A stretch of 64,000 nt of DNA, from positions 40,005,882-40,069,881 of the forward strand of contig NC_091145.1 of assembly GCF_041381155.1 (NCBI RefSeq). The letters are read 5' to 3'. A program made the position numbers and the translations under genes. Each line of letters starts with the position of its first letter. Position 1 is the stretch's first letter. Source of the DNA: Argopecten irradians. Lineage: Eukaryota; Mollusca; Bivalvia; Pectinida; Pectinidae. The notes under the pieces are model-generated. The model saw nothing but the letters and a program-made list of their open reading frames with translations, did no database searches and was not told the origin of the DNA. Shown here piece after piece: positions 48,601 through 59,800 of the stretch.

Positions 48601-51600
48601 GATACAAAAAAAACCTATACAGTCCCTTTCAGTTCCTAAAGGATGGACAGACCGATGGATACAACAAAAACCTATACAGTCCCTTTCAGTTCCTAAAGGA
48701 TGGACAGACCGATGAATACAACAAAAACCTATACAGTCCCTTTCAGTTCCTAAAGGATGGACAGACTGATGAATACAACAAAAACCTACAGTCCCTTTCA
48801 GTTCCTAAGGATGGACAGACCGATGAATACAACAAAAACCTACAGTCCCTTTCAGTTCCTAAGGATGGACAGACCGATGAATACAACAAAAACCTACAGT
48901 CCCTTTCAGTTCCTAAAGGGGGACTTTTACCAAGGACTGTTTACAAACAATCAGAAATGATTGACAATCAGCATCAACAGAAAATTTGATAAAGACACAG
49001 GGTTATGCAGGACGAAAATTTCACAAACTTACATGGCCATATTTTTTCTGTGGATGTTCCCCGGTACAGTTGAGTTGACGCCACTTCATTGTATCAAGGT
49101 TACAGATGTGAAGCTGGTTACTGCTACTCTCACCGAACGGTACACCCGTCCCTCCAAAACACAACAAGTTCCTACCGCATCGCACAGCTAAAAAAAAAAA
49201 AAAATTATAATAATAATTGTTTCTCTCTCACCAAATGGTACATCCGTCCCTCTGAAACACAACAAGTTCCTACCACACTGCACAGCTAACAACAACAAAA
49301 TTCTAAATTATAATGTTTTCTCTCTCACCAAATGATACACCCGTCCCTCTGAAGCACAACAAGTTCCTAACACATTGCACAGCTAACAAGAGGCCAAAAG
49401 GTGTTAGCGGGCATCTGACATCCTTGGAAATAGTCATAAAGGAAATTAATTAGATTACGTGTCATAATAGCCATCTTTGATTTGGGATCAACCGGAGATG
49501 TAACAACACTTTGTCGAGACCATGTAAGAATCATTTCAGGCAAGTTTCAGCCAAATCACATCGGCAGAACTTGAGAAGAAGTTCAAAATGTTTTGTCAAG
49601 GTTGCCACTGTGGTTGCCATCTTGGATTTCAGATTGCCCAAAAAATAACAACACTTTGTTGGGACCATGTCAGAATTATTTCATGCAAGTTTCAGCCAAA
49701 TCGCACAAGTTGATCTTGAGAAGAGTTCAAAATGTGTTTTCAAGATTGTGGCTGTGGTGGCCATCTTGGATTTGGGATCAATCCGAAAAATAACGACACT
49801 TGCTTGGTCGGGACCATGTCAGGATCATTTCAGGCAAGTTTCAGCCAAATCATACTGGTGAGATGATGACTATATAGGACATCCTAACCCTTGGGGCAGA
49901 TGACCTAAAAACAAAAAACCTAAAACTGTTTCTCTCTAACCTACCTGTTCACCCGTCTGAAACACACAAGTCCAATGATTTATACCACTGGGATCAGAAA
50001 GATTGTGATGAAGAAACACAATTGTTGAGACATTTAGATACATGTAGCATGGAAATATATTTCACGCTTAGTTTTTCTTAAAAGTTTCTTTGTGTTGTAA
50101 AATAACAGTTTTATACTATTCAGTTTATAGTTTTAGTTTATATATATGCAGTATGTATAGGGTATGTATACATACATAGGACAGTTAGAGACCAGGTGGC
50201 CACATGCACGTGCCCATCTGGGGTAGTTACCAGTATACGTAGGGAGCTAGGGCACTGCATTCTGTTCTCCATATAAGGAGTTGTTTACGACTATGGCTGT
50301 GTATTGGTGTCTAGTTTGATTGACAGGTTGCGTAAGGTGTTCGTAATTATAGTATCAGAATGCTAAACAAGTTAGTGGTCACTCCAGCCAGCCAATTAGA
50401 GTGAGGTGGGGAGAGGGGATGGAAGTAGGTAAAAACCCTAACCCTAGTAAGATTCAGCCAATGAACATGAGTGACTAAAGAAATATAGGTCGGAAGAGCG
50501 GGGTTTTAGCCAATTAGAGAACAGTATCGACGGTACATATGGGGGTATAAGTGACCCAACGACAGAGTACATGAAAACTTTGGGACTTACTCCAAGTATC
50601 TCAGGATACTTTGATCTCTTAATACTTTGAATTATTCTACCACACTTAGTGTTCTTGTGACTATGGGATTTGTACTTGGGATGTACTGTCCAGATATTTC
50701 CTACATGTATCAGTGATGTGAAATACCTGGATTACTCTACAAAACAGTGTACTTACCCGTGTGAGATGCCAGTTCTATAGGCATGTTGCCCTCGGTCTGT
50801 AATAATGTCCATTTCTTCAGAGAAATGTTGAACTGCCATAGCTAGAATACAAAAAGGAAAACTTTAACATACTCATAGCTATGATATTGTGTCAAGATAC
50901 TTTCTCTTGCTGCGCATGATCTTTTTTGATCTTTTGCCCCAAATCATTTGGTCATACATTTACAAGGTAATTAATGCAGGCCCATTTCTCGCCTGATTCT
51001 TCAGTAGAATTCAGGACTCGCCTGGCTATGTATTCACTTGTACTTGGTCTATACAGGATTTCATCTGATTCTTCAGGAATCTCGCCTGTCAACCATCAAA
51101 ATTTCATGTACCAGATCATAATTTTCTCTCACCATATCTCACTTGAAGGTTTTTCATGCAGCAGCCTAGACAGCCCTGAAGGCAAAATATGTTTTTTTGT
51201 TTTTAATTAGTTTTAGTTTTGAATTACTAATGATATTTCTATATTATCCTTGTGTTTATACTAAAATGGGCCATCTTATTTTGTATGACATGTTTCTTTG
51301 ATCTCTTTAAGTTAATACACTGTTGCATTTTACATTCTCTTGTTTGTTGTGTTTTATAAAGTTGTGATTCATTCACCAGATTTGAAGTGTTTTACTACAT
51401 CTAAGTTGTACCAATGTTAATACCTGTCGGACTGACAGCTTTTATGACAATGACAGATGTTCTGAAATCCAAGATGGATGCCCAATACTGTATTCAACCC
51501 AATATTGCCAATTAGGACCCCCCCATCCCTATAAGCATCCCTCCCCCCATTTTGAAACCTCAATTTCACTTATTTCAAATTAAATGCTGATTGAAAATAT

Positions 51601-54600
51601 GAAAACTGTGTATGTTTCTTTATTCAATTTCTTTGACAAACTGGTGATTTATGGCTTACTTTGTGTAACACCTAGTAATTTTATGAAAGGTTAGAGAGAA
51701 TTTGGTTCTACTCACTGGTAGATACTGTTACATACTGTTACATACTGGTACATACTGTTACAGTACAGTACATACTGCCCCCTTATTTCTTAATTTTTAA
51801 GTGCCCTTGGTGCATTATGACAGCTAAAGAGACACTGATAAATAAAACATGCAGCCGATTTCAGTTGAACGCCTAAAATTGTTACTCCTTTTTATTCCTT
51901 CGAAGTACTATAAGAATAAAAGTTGTCCAAATACCTCTTTAAACAGCGGGTAGTAGGTATCCTCTGTATTTTCTACATCCCAGAATCGAGGATTGTAGCC
52001 GCCCAACACGTACATGTTCTTCTCATCAACAGCAACGCGATGACCACTTCTGGGATAGAGGAAGTCATAATCTGTAAAAACAAAACAAGAGGCCCATGGG
52101 CCTTAACGGTCACCTAACATTAGATAGAAATTAGTTATGCCATTTACTAGTCAACTGATGTCTTTTGTTCCTTTTGACACAAAAAAATTACGAAAAAGGA
52201 AACAATTCTATGTGAATGCAAAAATATTTAGAGAGCATATGGTAATCAAGAATATCAAAATACAATTAAGTTATTAATTTATCTTGTCATTTTTATTTTG
52301 TAGTTTCATTAATCTTGATGAATATTTACTCAAGTTATCGTGTTCACAAGGTGCAATAATAATAAATATTAGTACTAAGGGCAATAACTCTGTAATTTAG
52401 AGTCAATTCAAGTTGATTTTTGAACTCACAATGACAGACAAAAGACTATTGCAGAAAATCTGAAGAATTGTTAATCTGAAGGTCCTAAAGATTTAAGGAC
52501 TATTAATCTGAAGGTCCAAAAATCTGAAAGTATGATAGTCCTTTTAGGCCCTAAAAGTATATCGGCCTGTTAGTCCTAATTTAAGGCCTAAAGAATTTGT
52601 AGTACAAATCACTATAACAATATTATACATGGATAGTAATAGTCCTTGAGAGTAGTTTTATTTCATTATACATGAAAATTTGTACAAACAGACCGTTTAT
52701 TATTTTATGTTTTAGGATCTGTAAACGTTTGGGTTTCATTAGTTTATGTCCTATCAACAGCCAGGGTCATGTAAGGACGTGCCAGGTTTGTTGGTGGAGG
52801 AAAGCCGGAGTGGATAAACACCTTTATAAGTACAATGTAACCCTGATGCAACAATGTTTACATTATGTATAAGCCACCTTCCTGTAAAAGCTCTTGGTCA
52901 TAGATACTAATCATGTCTGGAATATAAAGATGATCCAAAATATTCTGACAATCAAATTATGTAAACAGACATCTCATTTATTATGAAAATGATTTGATAT
53001 GGTCTATTATAATCATCGCTAAAATAAATATAATTATCTCTTTAAAAATAAAAAAGAACCTATCTGTAATATTAAAATTGGAAGAGAACTTTGGAAACTA
53101 ATATAACTGAACAACAAATAATCATCATTTACTTTTCTCTGATTAAAGTTACACTATACCATACACATAGCTATCAACAAAAAGTCAAGTTAGATTCAAC
53201 CCTGATATTGTTAGTATTTGTAGATATAGTTGAAATTAAGTTCTATCAAAGAATATTCATAATAATTTCTTAAAGCGTTTGTGACACAAAAACCTTTTTA
53301 TAAATTTTCTAATAGTTTGACCCATCAATGTTGGCTGACACACGTTTCACAGCACTCCGCAAAGCTATTTATCTACTTTAAGGGCAGTAAGGGTAAATTG
53401 CTGCGACTGAGAAAACTTTAATGAGCTAGCTATTTAGCTGGTCATGTGGTACCAACGCGTCATCTGTTTCACCATGATCTGCTGTCTGCTGTAGATACTG
53501 TATATTTATAGAGAAAAACTACAGAGTATTAGCATTAAATATGGATGTGGATGCCTTCATGGGTATTCATCAGATAATTTCTTTTTAATAAGTGAATAAT
53601 ATAATCTGTAATATATCTTACATAATTATACTTTTAAATTAAAATCATCCATTGAGAATAATTAATTTCTCCTTTTATTATATTATAAATGCATTAACCC
53701 AAATGCATTTGTATGATTGATATCAGTGACTTACGTCTTATAATTACTACATTAATTTTACATACCTACATATTACAAACATACATGTATCTCAATAACA
53801 TATCTTCTATAAATCAACATCAATGACAACAATTTGTAATATACTTTAATTTATTACTATGTCAATAAACTATTGAAGAATTCAGTAAACAAGGATTATA
53901 TTCTTACAACAGAGGAATGTATAATAATGACAATGGTTACTACTGTGAGACAAAGCTAATTACATGGTTCAATTACCAAAAGTCAATTTTTCCATTTTAT
54001 TTTGTGATATATATTTAGTTATATTTTTTAATTTCCAACAGGTGCTCGTGTGGTTTCTGTGATCCTAAGGTTACGGAATTGGAATCTATGGTCTGCTGTC
54101 GTGAGACAAATGATGTCAGTTCTATAGTTTTCAATAAAAAACATCTCTGTAAATTGTTTATATTGTTATTAATTTAACCTATTGATATGCTTATTATTAA
54201 AGATGCTCCACCGCCAACAGAGCTTAAATGATATTCCTCATTTGAACAATAGTTGGTGTTTAGTAGTGTATATTTATGTCTAATGAACACGAAAAATAAT
54301 ATAAAATAATTTATTTTGCCTTTGGTGCATGTGCAAGCAGTACTTCATTCCATATAGGATATAGTGCCATGGAATTTTTTCGGGATGCAATTAATTATTT
54401 TTTCATATTTTTAATTTGAAGTAAAATTAGAAGCTCAAACTTTTCAATGGTAGTAATGGTGTTAAGTAAGTAATTTTGTAACTGAAGAAAAATACTAAAT
54501 CCTCTGCTGCTGTTTTTGATATTGAAAAAATACCATTTGTCAGCGATGGAGCATCTTTAAAGAATGTTACTTTTGTTGTAATATTTATATAAATTATATC

Positions 54601-56641
54601 AATCCTCTTCTCGATATAATGTATTCATATGACTATACAGCCAGATACTATTACTGATATTATGCAATTTTTTATTTAATAATGTGCACTGTAGCATTTG
54701 TATGAGTAATCAAGTAACAGGCAATGGTGATGATAATTGTCCTTAAGTTGTTACAAGCAAACACACATTTGAAAAAGGAACATTTCATGTATAATGTTTA
54801 CTAACAAACAGGGCTGAGAAATTATAATAAAAATGTACAATAAATACCATTATCAGGTCATAGCTCATAGGTCACCTTTTCAAACATGCATTAAATTGAC
54901 CCTGAAGTAATTTAATTGCCTCCATATAAAACCCCATTCACACAAATGATGATTTTCTGTCAGCTCCAACTAGACACTTCAGTAATGCAACCATGCATTT
55001 GAATGCTCTTCTTCTTTGAAAAGCGAAAGAACTTGTTTTAAGAAAAAAATTATTTTATTTTAACTTATTTTATTTCTGTGATTTTTATATCAGCCATAAG
55101 CATCACATTGCACTACACTGAATTTATAATGACAGTCTGTAATTATTTCATGTGACACACAGGATAAGATGACTGTAAGTTTGGGTGTTTAGCTCTAATG
55201 GTGTCTGTCTCATCAGCAGCGGTGAGCCAGTCGGTGAACCAGTGACGCGTGCTGGCTAACAGCCTCGTTATCGGCTTATCGCAATAAATTTTTGCATATT
55301 GGTCAGCTGCCCAGATGGCCCTATGTCTAGCCTGGTATCTTGGTGTGTGTATTTGCCATCCCCATGGAGTGGGCTATTTCGGTGAACTTAAAGATGGCCC
55401 AATCTATAGGCGACTTATCATTTTTTGTGTCAAAAACTCTTTAATAACTTTGGTAAAGCAGTTGTTAAAAGTTGATACTTGTAAACATGCCTTTTTTTTC
55501 AAACTGGTCGACATAGACGTTACAATTATTGTCAAACGGAAGTCGAAAAGTTCATGAACTGTTCTCAGAAGAGTTCAGACCGACGTTACATAGTTACGAT
55601 GGTCACATGACTTTCTTGGCAACAACATTACAATGTCGGATAACTTCGGCTAGTTTGACTTTATTGGACCCACCTAGCGATGTTCAATATTATTTTTGAT
55701 TTATCAAAAGTTTCTGAATGATTATCGCTCATCTTGACTTCAATTTAGTCCTGTCTCTGTGTAATTTACAACAGGATTCTTTTTTCAAAATTCTTCTTAT
55801 CATGAAAAAAATTAGACAGATACAGATATTGGGACTTTTGAGTTGATTAAGCCATCTGACCTGATCAGTGTTGCAAACCTATTTTCCTCAAGCTCTTCTT
55901 TCTTATTTTTGAGGGGAAAAAACTAAAAACTGGTTACCCATTTACTTTGGTTTTGGTGAACATTATTATTATCGTATTTCAATCCTAAAACATAAAATCT
56001 TTTATCTGGCCTTTATAGCGTAGTTTTTTTTTCAGTATGGCATTTTAAAATTAACTAAATTCTCTGATTCAAATCATAATTAGAATTATTTTTGTTAAAA
56101 AGTTTGTAAACATGAATCATAATCTGCAACAATCATACACGTGAACACTTGTGTCATTATAACTTTACAAAGATGGTTCATCCTGGCCATAACATCGGGT
56201 ACCACAAGTTTAACTATATTAGTAGCTAGGAATATTGTGATTTGATAAATATGATCTAAATATATTTGCTTATCCCATTGGTTCAATAGGCCTACCAATT
56301 CAACGATTCTAATTAAGCATGTGATTAATGATGGGCAACTTTCCCGACGAGCTTTATTAAATGAGGGTACTAGCGCACGGATGTCAATAAATGGGCTGAC
56401 GCTTGGCTATTTATGGTAATGTTGACATCTCGGATCAGCTGGGTCGTGTTCGATCCCTTAGGCAAGGGCAAATTCCAACACAAAATACACTGATAAATGT
56501 TGCACAGAAAATGCATCTGAAGAAGAAAATGAATCATTAACATGCATTCTCACCAACATTGTCTTCGACTAAATTTTCTGTCGATTCGTCATCATATTGC
56601 GTTGGTCCAAATCTTTCGAAAGCCAACAAGTTTCCTGCCAT
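39219..56641 (-). CDS. KLHDC10: kelch domain-containing protein 10 (Cullin-2 E3 substrate receptor)
   Basis: Nine exons, all phases agreeing and all GT-AG: 56554-56641, 51935-52071, 50757-50841, 49033-49187, 46666-46811, 45963-46114, 45268-45315, 44469-44608, 39219-39425; 385 codons. Six kelch blades show GG pairs near residues 53 (YVLGGYN), 115 (LLCFGGTG), 168 (LYIVGGTSGFVY), 220 (LYLFGGGT), 276 (YICGGF) and 325 (MYVFGGV). The C-terminus has a BC box, TLSGLCWDYM (347-356), and closes on VPMHFVDRL, matching vertebrate KLHDC10 throughout. Human KLHDC10 has a longer N-terminus. In the family it joins elongin B/C-CUL2 to recognise C-terminal degrons, including alanine tails from stalled translation, and affects ASK1 stress signalling. 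The start is the ATG in the divergent promoter. Introns are rich in repeats, including broken tandem copies of exon 4. Intact as read. Confidence 0.95.
39955..40225 (+). repeat. family A repeat, partial copy 4 (KLHDC10 last intron)
   Basis: Shares GTAGTTATGCTCCTGCTGAG, TCAGTTTAATGTGACCAGG, GCAAGAGTTCCATTATACAA and CATACATTGGAGGCCGTCC with 6690-6930. Lacks the 5' part and the CAAA tail. Confidence 0.6.
40845..41208 (+). mobile_element. MITE, AGATGCTCCACCGC family, copy 4 (KLHDC10 last intron)
   Basis: 364 bp, TTAA on both sides, ends AAGATGCTCCACCGCTGACA and TTGGCGGTGGAGCATCTT. Same orientation as copies 2 and 3. Confidence 0.88.
41209..41407 (+). mobile_element. LINE 3' tail with ATTG repeats
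   Basis: Contains TAGTGTCTCGTAAGTC...AAGCTGG and ends AAATAAATATTATTGATTGATTG. The LINE at 13298 has the matching order near its own 3' end (AGTGTCTCATAAGCC...GGCTGG, then AATAAAATATTGATTGATTG). It is a severely 5'-truncated copy of the same family in the opposite orientation, abutting MITE copy 4. Confidence 0.65.
41930..42080 (-). repeat. family A repeat, tail copy 5 (reverse)
   Basis: Starts with TTTGTTTGTTTGATTAATTA (the reverse of the CAAA tail), then ACGTCCTATTAACAGC, CATGTAAGGACGGCCTCCCA and TGGGAGACTGCGGTATATTC, which is the reverse complement of the 3' part of 6440-6968. Confidence 0.7.
42440..43260 (-). other. possible nested minus-strand transcription unit in KLHDC10 intron 8
   Basis: At 43246 on the minus strand ATGGCTGGCGAGTTTACA runs straight into GTGAGTGTTG, a good donor, in a locally GC-rich patch. 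Further down, 42563-42780 is another GC-rich block that stays open in more than one frame, followed by AATAAA near 42452. The order ATG, donor, GC-rich block, poly(A) signal suggests a small gene or an alternative KLHDC10 exon, but no protein family is recognised and no acceptor could be fixed. Confidence 0.2.
45605..45635. repeat. TA dinucleotide microsatellite
   Basis: About 14 uninterrupted TA units between KLHDC10 exons 6 and 7. Confidence 0.95.
46849..47199. repeat. 52-bp minisatellite in KLHDC10 intron 4, about 7 copies
   Basis: Unit TACTCTATATACAGGGTAGA followed by GTTTAATCAACTACATGTAG and CTAATAAAGTTG; period 52 bp from coordinates. Copies are nearly identical, so the array is young. 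It begins only ~40 bp from exon 5, on the acceptor side. Confidence 0.92.
47453..47788 (-). mobile_element. interspersed element starting AACAAGAGGCCCAGAGGGCC (reverse), KLHDC10 intron 4
   Basis: Reverse-orientation copy of the 25872-26171 element and the most complete in the window. It ends GCCCTTCGGGCCAGGTGAGC, a perfect GC-rich mini-hairpin, after a GGACGGACGGACGACGG run. Confidence 0.75.
48583..48919. repeat. 57/53-bp minisatellite in KLHDC10 intron 4, about 6 copies
   Basis: Unit AAAGGATGGACAGACCGATG, AATACAACAAAAACCTATAC, AGTCCCTTTCAGTTCCT. The first three copies are ~57 bp; the last three have lost bases (CCTACAG for CCTATACAG, one A fewer). Open frames of 67 and 139 codons through it are by-products. 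Confidence 0.9.
49221..49289 (-). pseudogene. pseudo-exon: tandem copy of KLHDC10 exon 4 (first duplicate)
   Basis: On the minus strand it repeats the exon 4 acceptor and first ~65 bases: TAGCTGTGCAGTGTGGTAGG against TAGCTGTGCGATGCGGTAGG in the true exon (acceptor at 49188-49189). The acceptor lies 98 bp upstream of the true one. The kelch diglycine becomes arginine-glycine (FRGT for FGGT). The copy stops where exon 4 would continue past GGTGAGAG, so it cannot replace the exon. Confidence 0.85.
49317..49386 (-). pseudogene. pseudo-exon: tandem copy of KLHDC10 exon 4 (second duplicate)
   Basis: Same unit 97 bp further upstream: TAGCTGTGCAATGTGTTAGG, again with FRGT instead of FGGT, and a stop shortly after the copied part. 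A worn third fragment, TTTCTCTCTAACC..GTTCACCCGTCTGAAAC, lies at 49928-49970 beyond an inserted repeat. Confidence 0.85.
49387..49910. repeat. tandem ~140-bp repeat module in KLHDC10 intron 3
   Basis: Three diverged units each carry GGCCATCTTGGATTTGGGAT (or close), AACAACACTTTG, GGGACCATGTCAGAAT, AGGCAAGTTTCAGCCAAATC and TTGAGAAGAAGTTCAAAATG. The block starts AACAAGAGGCC, like the other AAGAGGCC elements. It appears inserted among the exon 4 duplicates. Confidence 0.75.
52083..52125 (-). repeat. short fragment of the AAGAGGCC element beside KLHDC10 exon 2
   Basis: AACAAGAGGCCCATGGGCC then AACGGTCACCTAAC, starting only 12 bp from the exon 2 acceptor, so it provides part of that intron's 3' end sequence. 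Confidence 0.6.
52733..52810 (-). repeat. family A-related SINE tail fragment
   Basis: GTCCTATCAACAGCCAGGGT, CATGTAAGGACGTGCCAGG and GGTGGAGGAAAGCCGGAGT. The first block matches the reverse of the 6440-6968 3' end; the rest belongs to a related subfamily. Confidence 0.55.
54197..54560 (-). mobile_element. MITE, AGATGCTCCACCGC family, copy 5 (KLHDC10 intron 1)
   Basis: 364 bp, TTAA on both sides, ends AAGATGCTCCACCGCCAACA and TGTCAGCGATGGAGCATCTT. Orientation as copy 1. Confidence 0.88.
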
Positions 56642-56803
56642 TATTTTGGTTTCATTCCAAGCGTCTGCACTGACAGCAACAGTTAAACACATTGGGGATC
56701 CAGATTATGTGGTCATATGCTAAATCTAATCCGATTGGTAAATGCTGAAAAAATAAGCCAATGAACGAACCGGAAAGAAACTTCCTTTGGTTTCATTTAC
56801 AAA
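56642..56803. promoter_or_regulatory. bidirectional promoter of KLHDC10 (minus) and ZC3HC1 (plus)
   Basis: Only 162 bp separate the two start codons. It holds an inverted CCAAT box (GATTGG, 56733-56738), a direct CCAAT box (GCCAAT, 56757-56762) and paired ETS-like sites (ACCGGAA at 56769-56775; CTTCCT at 56781-56786), with no TATA box. CCAAT plus ETS sites without TATA are typical of bidirectional housekeeping promoters. Both 5' UTRs must lie in this interval unless upstream non-coding exons exist. Confidence 0.7.
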
Positions 56804-59800
56804 ATGGCTTCAACTGAAAAAGTTACACCGGAGCGTGTCAAGACACTTTTATCTTCGTTTTTAGCTGCAGTATCGACAGAGCACAATTGTGAAAGGTTTT
56901 AAATGACTATTTTATTCATTGGCAAGTTTGTAGGAAATGAGTTTCAATGAATAGTTAATTGCTCTCTAGTTTTAGGTCGATAGTAGTCTACGAGTACAAC
57001 CACAGGGCCTCGTTACTAATGTCATGATGATATATATAAGATAGGTCACGTCTATTTACATACATTGTATGTAAATAGACGTGACCTATCTTATATACCG
57101 GTATATCATTATTAGTAACGAGGCCCTGTGGTATAACTGTAAGGCTGTTTTCGTTTGTAAAAGTCTTTATTTTAAGGTTCATGTAATGGCTTTAACCAGT
57201 GATATTTTGCAAGCCTAAAACGCATTACTGTGCTGCTATTGAACAGAACTAATTTCATTAATTGTTGGTATATACCCTGGCTAACTGTCAGTCTTACTGT
57301 TGATAAGTAATTTGTGAAGCTGCTTGTAAATTTCAGTAAAATAAGAGAAAAATGTATATTTCTGGAGAAGACATAGAACTCGTGTGAATTGCATTGATGG
57401 CACCAAATAAACATGCTATCGTGTTCAGTAGTGACTATGCCAGGTACTCCAACAGTTTGTTTGGCAAAATCGGACCAGCGAATAGCGCAGGAGCCTATTG
57501 TTGTAAATGCAAATGGCTGCTTTAAATGGCGGATCACAAATATAGCATATAAGAAGACATTTTAATTGATACAAGTGCTCTTATATACACTATAAGGTAC
57601 TCTGAACATGACAAGAAGAATATTTACGAAAAAAATAGCTAAAATGGACTTTGAGGCTCTTTCCGGAAATTTGCATTTTTCGCGCCAAACAGATTGTTTG
57701 AACTATTTTTTTCGTGAAGAGTCTTCTTGTTCTGTTCAGAGTACCTTATGGTGTCTATAAAAACATTTGTATCAATTGAGATGGCTTCTTATATGCGATA
57801 TTTTTGATCCGCCATTTATAGCAGCCATTTGCATTTACTACACTAGGCTCCTGCTCTATTTGCTGGTCCGATTTTGCCAAACAAACTGTTGGAGTACCTG
57901 GCATATTCACAACTGAACACGATGGCATGATTATTTGGTTCCATCAATGCAATTCACACGAGTTCTATGTCTTCTCCAGAAATATACATTTTTCTCATAT
58001 TTTACTGTATTTTACACGCAGCTTCACAAATTACATATCAACAGTAAGACTGACAGTTAGCCAGGGTATATACCAACAATTAATGAAATTAGTTCTGTTC
58101 AATTGCAGCACAGTAATGAGTTTTAGGCTTGCAAAATATCACTGTTTAAAGCCATTACACAAACCTTAAGTATAAATCCAGACGGACCTGCAGTTTATGA
58201 TACAGACTTGTGAGGGCTTTGTCAAGGCTCGACTGAAAACAATATAAAATCACCTGGTCTGTCTTTAATCCATAAACGAACTAGGTTCAACCAGTCAAAC
58301 CGCATAATTGAAAACGGTCTTACTCGGGGCTCGTGTCAGATTACGAGAAAATCATATGAAAAAATATGACGGCTAAGAAATGGAGTCAGTAATCTAAATT
58401 CCGACAGATTTAATGATCATCTAATTGAAAGTGCCCAATGTATTTGTGGCTACCAAAACGAAAACTTAAAGGGACATGAACCTTAAATAATTTGTTCTGT
58501 ATGCTTAGATATGGTTTGCAGATGTATTGAATATTTTATTACAATGATTGGTTATCTAAAACGACAGGAAAACGTGGGGAATACCTACCTCAAAAATGAT
58601 AAAAATAGACTGTCATATTCTATTTTTGGAACACAAAACGAAAGATGGCCGAAAGTGAGGTTATAATGAACAACAAACTTGCTGACATGACAAGGAATAT
58701 TAGTTTTCCACATTTTAAGATTATTTTCTAATTTACGATGGTTGACAAATGAAGTTTAAGCCATATTTGTTATAAAACAATTTGTATTTAACGTAAGAAT
58801 GATAAGTCAAAAGTCAAACGAGACTTTTCATTCGACAGGGTACCGCGAAGGGAGGTTCCTGACTTATTGCACATATGTACATCACGCAAGTATAAAGTGG
58901 GGAGTTGCTCCTGTGTCATGCATTACAGTGATCCATTTATATTTACCTACTTTCCCAATCGCGCACGTTACTGACTCTTGACCTACACTGTTTTCTATCG
59001 GAATTCGTTTGTGTTCGCTTCACCCACATTTTTGACCCACCATTTTGTTTACATATGCAGTGCATTGTGGGAGGTCACTAAAGTTCAACACTACTATACT
59101 ATCGTTACAAAATTCGACCGGGCCGGTTCAAAATACAGAAAGATGGAATTTCCATTATAATTATTTTATTTGCACAATAATTGATATATATTACTTAGTA
59201 AGGTATCTGACACGTCTTAAATATGTATTTTACTCAAATTTACATGGTTTATTTAGGTTCATGTCCCTTTAAATCATTTCTTTTTCTCCTGTCCACTCTT
59301 TCATTAATACCGCCATTACTTATTTTTAATCTTCAATAGGATTGGCTACATCTCTGCCAATATTTTAACAAAAGGTAGTTTAAGACTTTCCAATGAAGAC
59401 AATTAATTCATTTTAGACAATGTATCAAAATTTATTATTGAATCAAATCGACTCATGTAAACTTTCTTTACACCTTAAATTATATATATATTATATTCAT
59501 GATTTACAATGTACTTAAGTTTATACCCTATCGAAAGGTAAAAGGGCTATTCATAATCTATTTTCTCACTTTAATAGCAATGGAAAGGGCTTAACTCATT
59601 CTATTTCTTTACATTCTATATATACTATTTATGTTTGTATGTGTGTAGGTTGCAAGAGGTGAATGTATATAAGTAAATGTATGATATATACATGTACTAA
59701 GTATTCAGCATGTATTTAAACTTTTAAAGTAATATATAAATAATTATATGATGAAATATTATGCTAATTAACTCACATATGTATTGTTGCTAGAGATGGA

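Noticed and set aside
48570-48989. 139-codon repeat ORF (DGQTDEYNKNL units) and its 67-codon shadow
   Set aside because: By-product of the 57/53-bp minisatellite inside a KLHDC10 intron.
55315-55557. 80-codon plus-strand ORF in KLHDC10 intron 1
   Set aside because: No domain and no splice support; antisense to the host intron.
57172-57537. 121-codon ORF as a host gene
   Set aside because: It lies wholly in one arm of the foldback element and is mirrored in the other arm.
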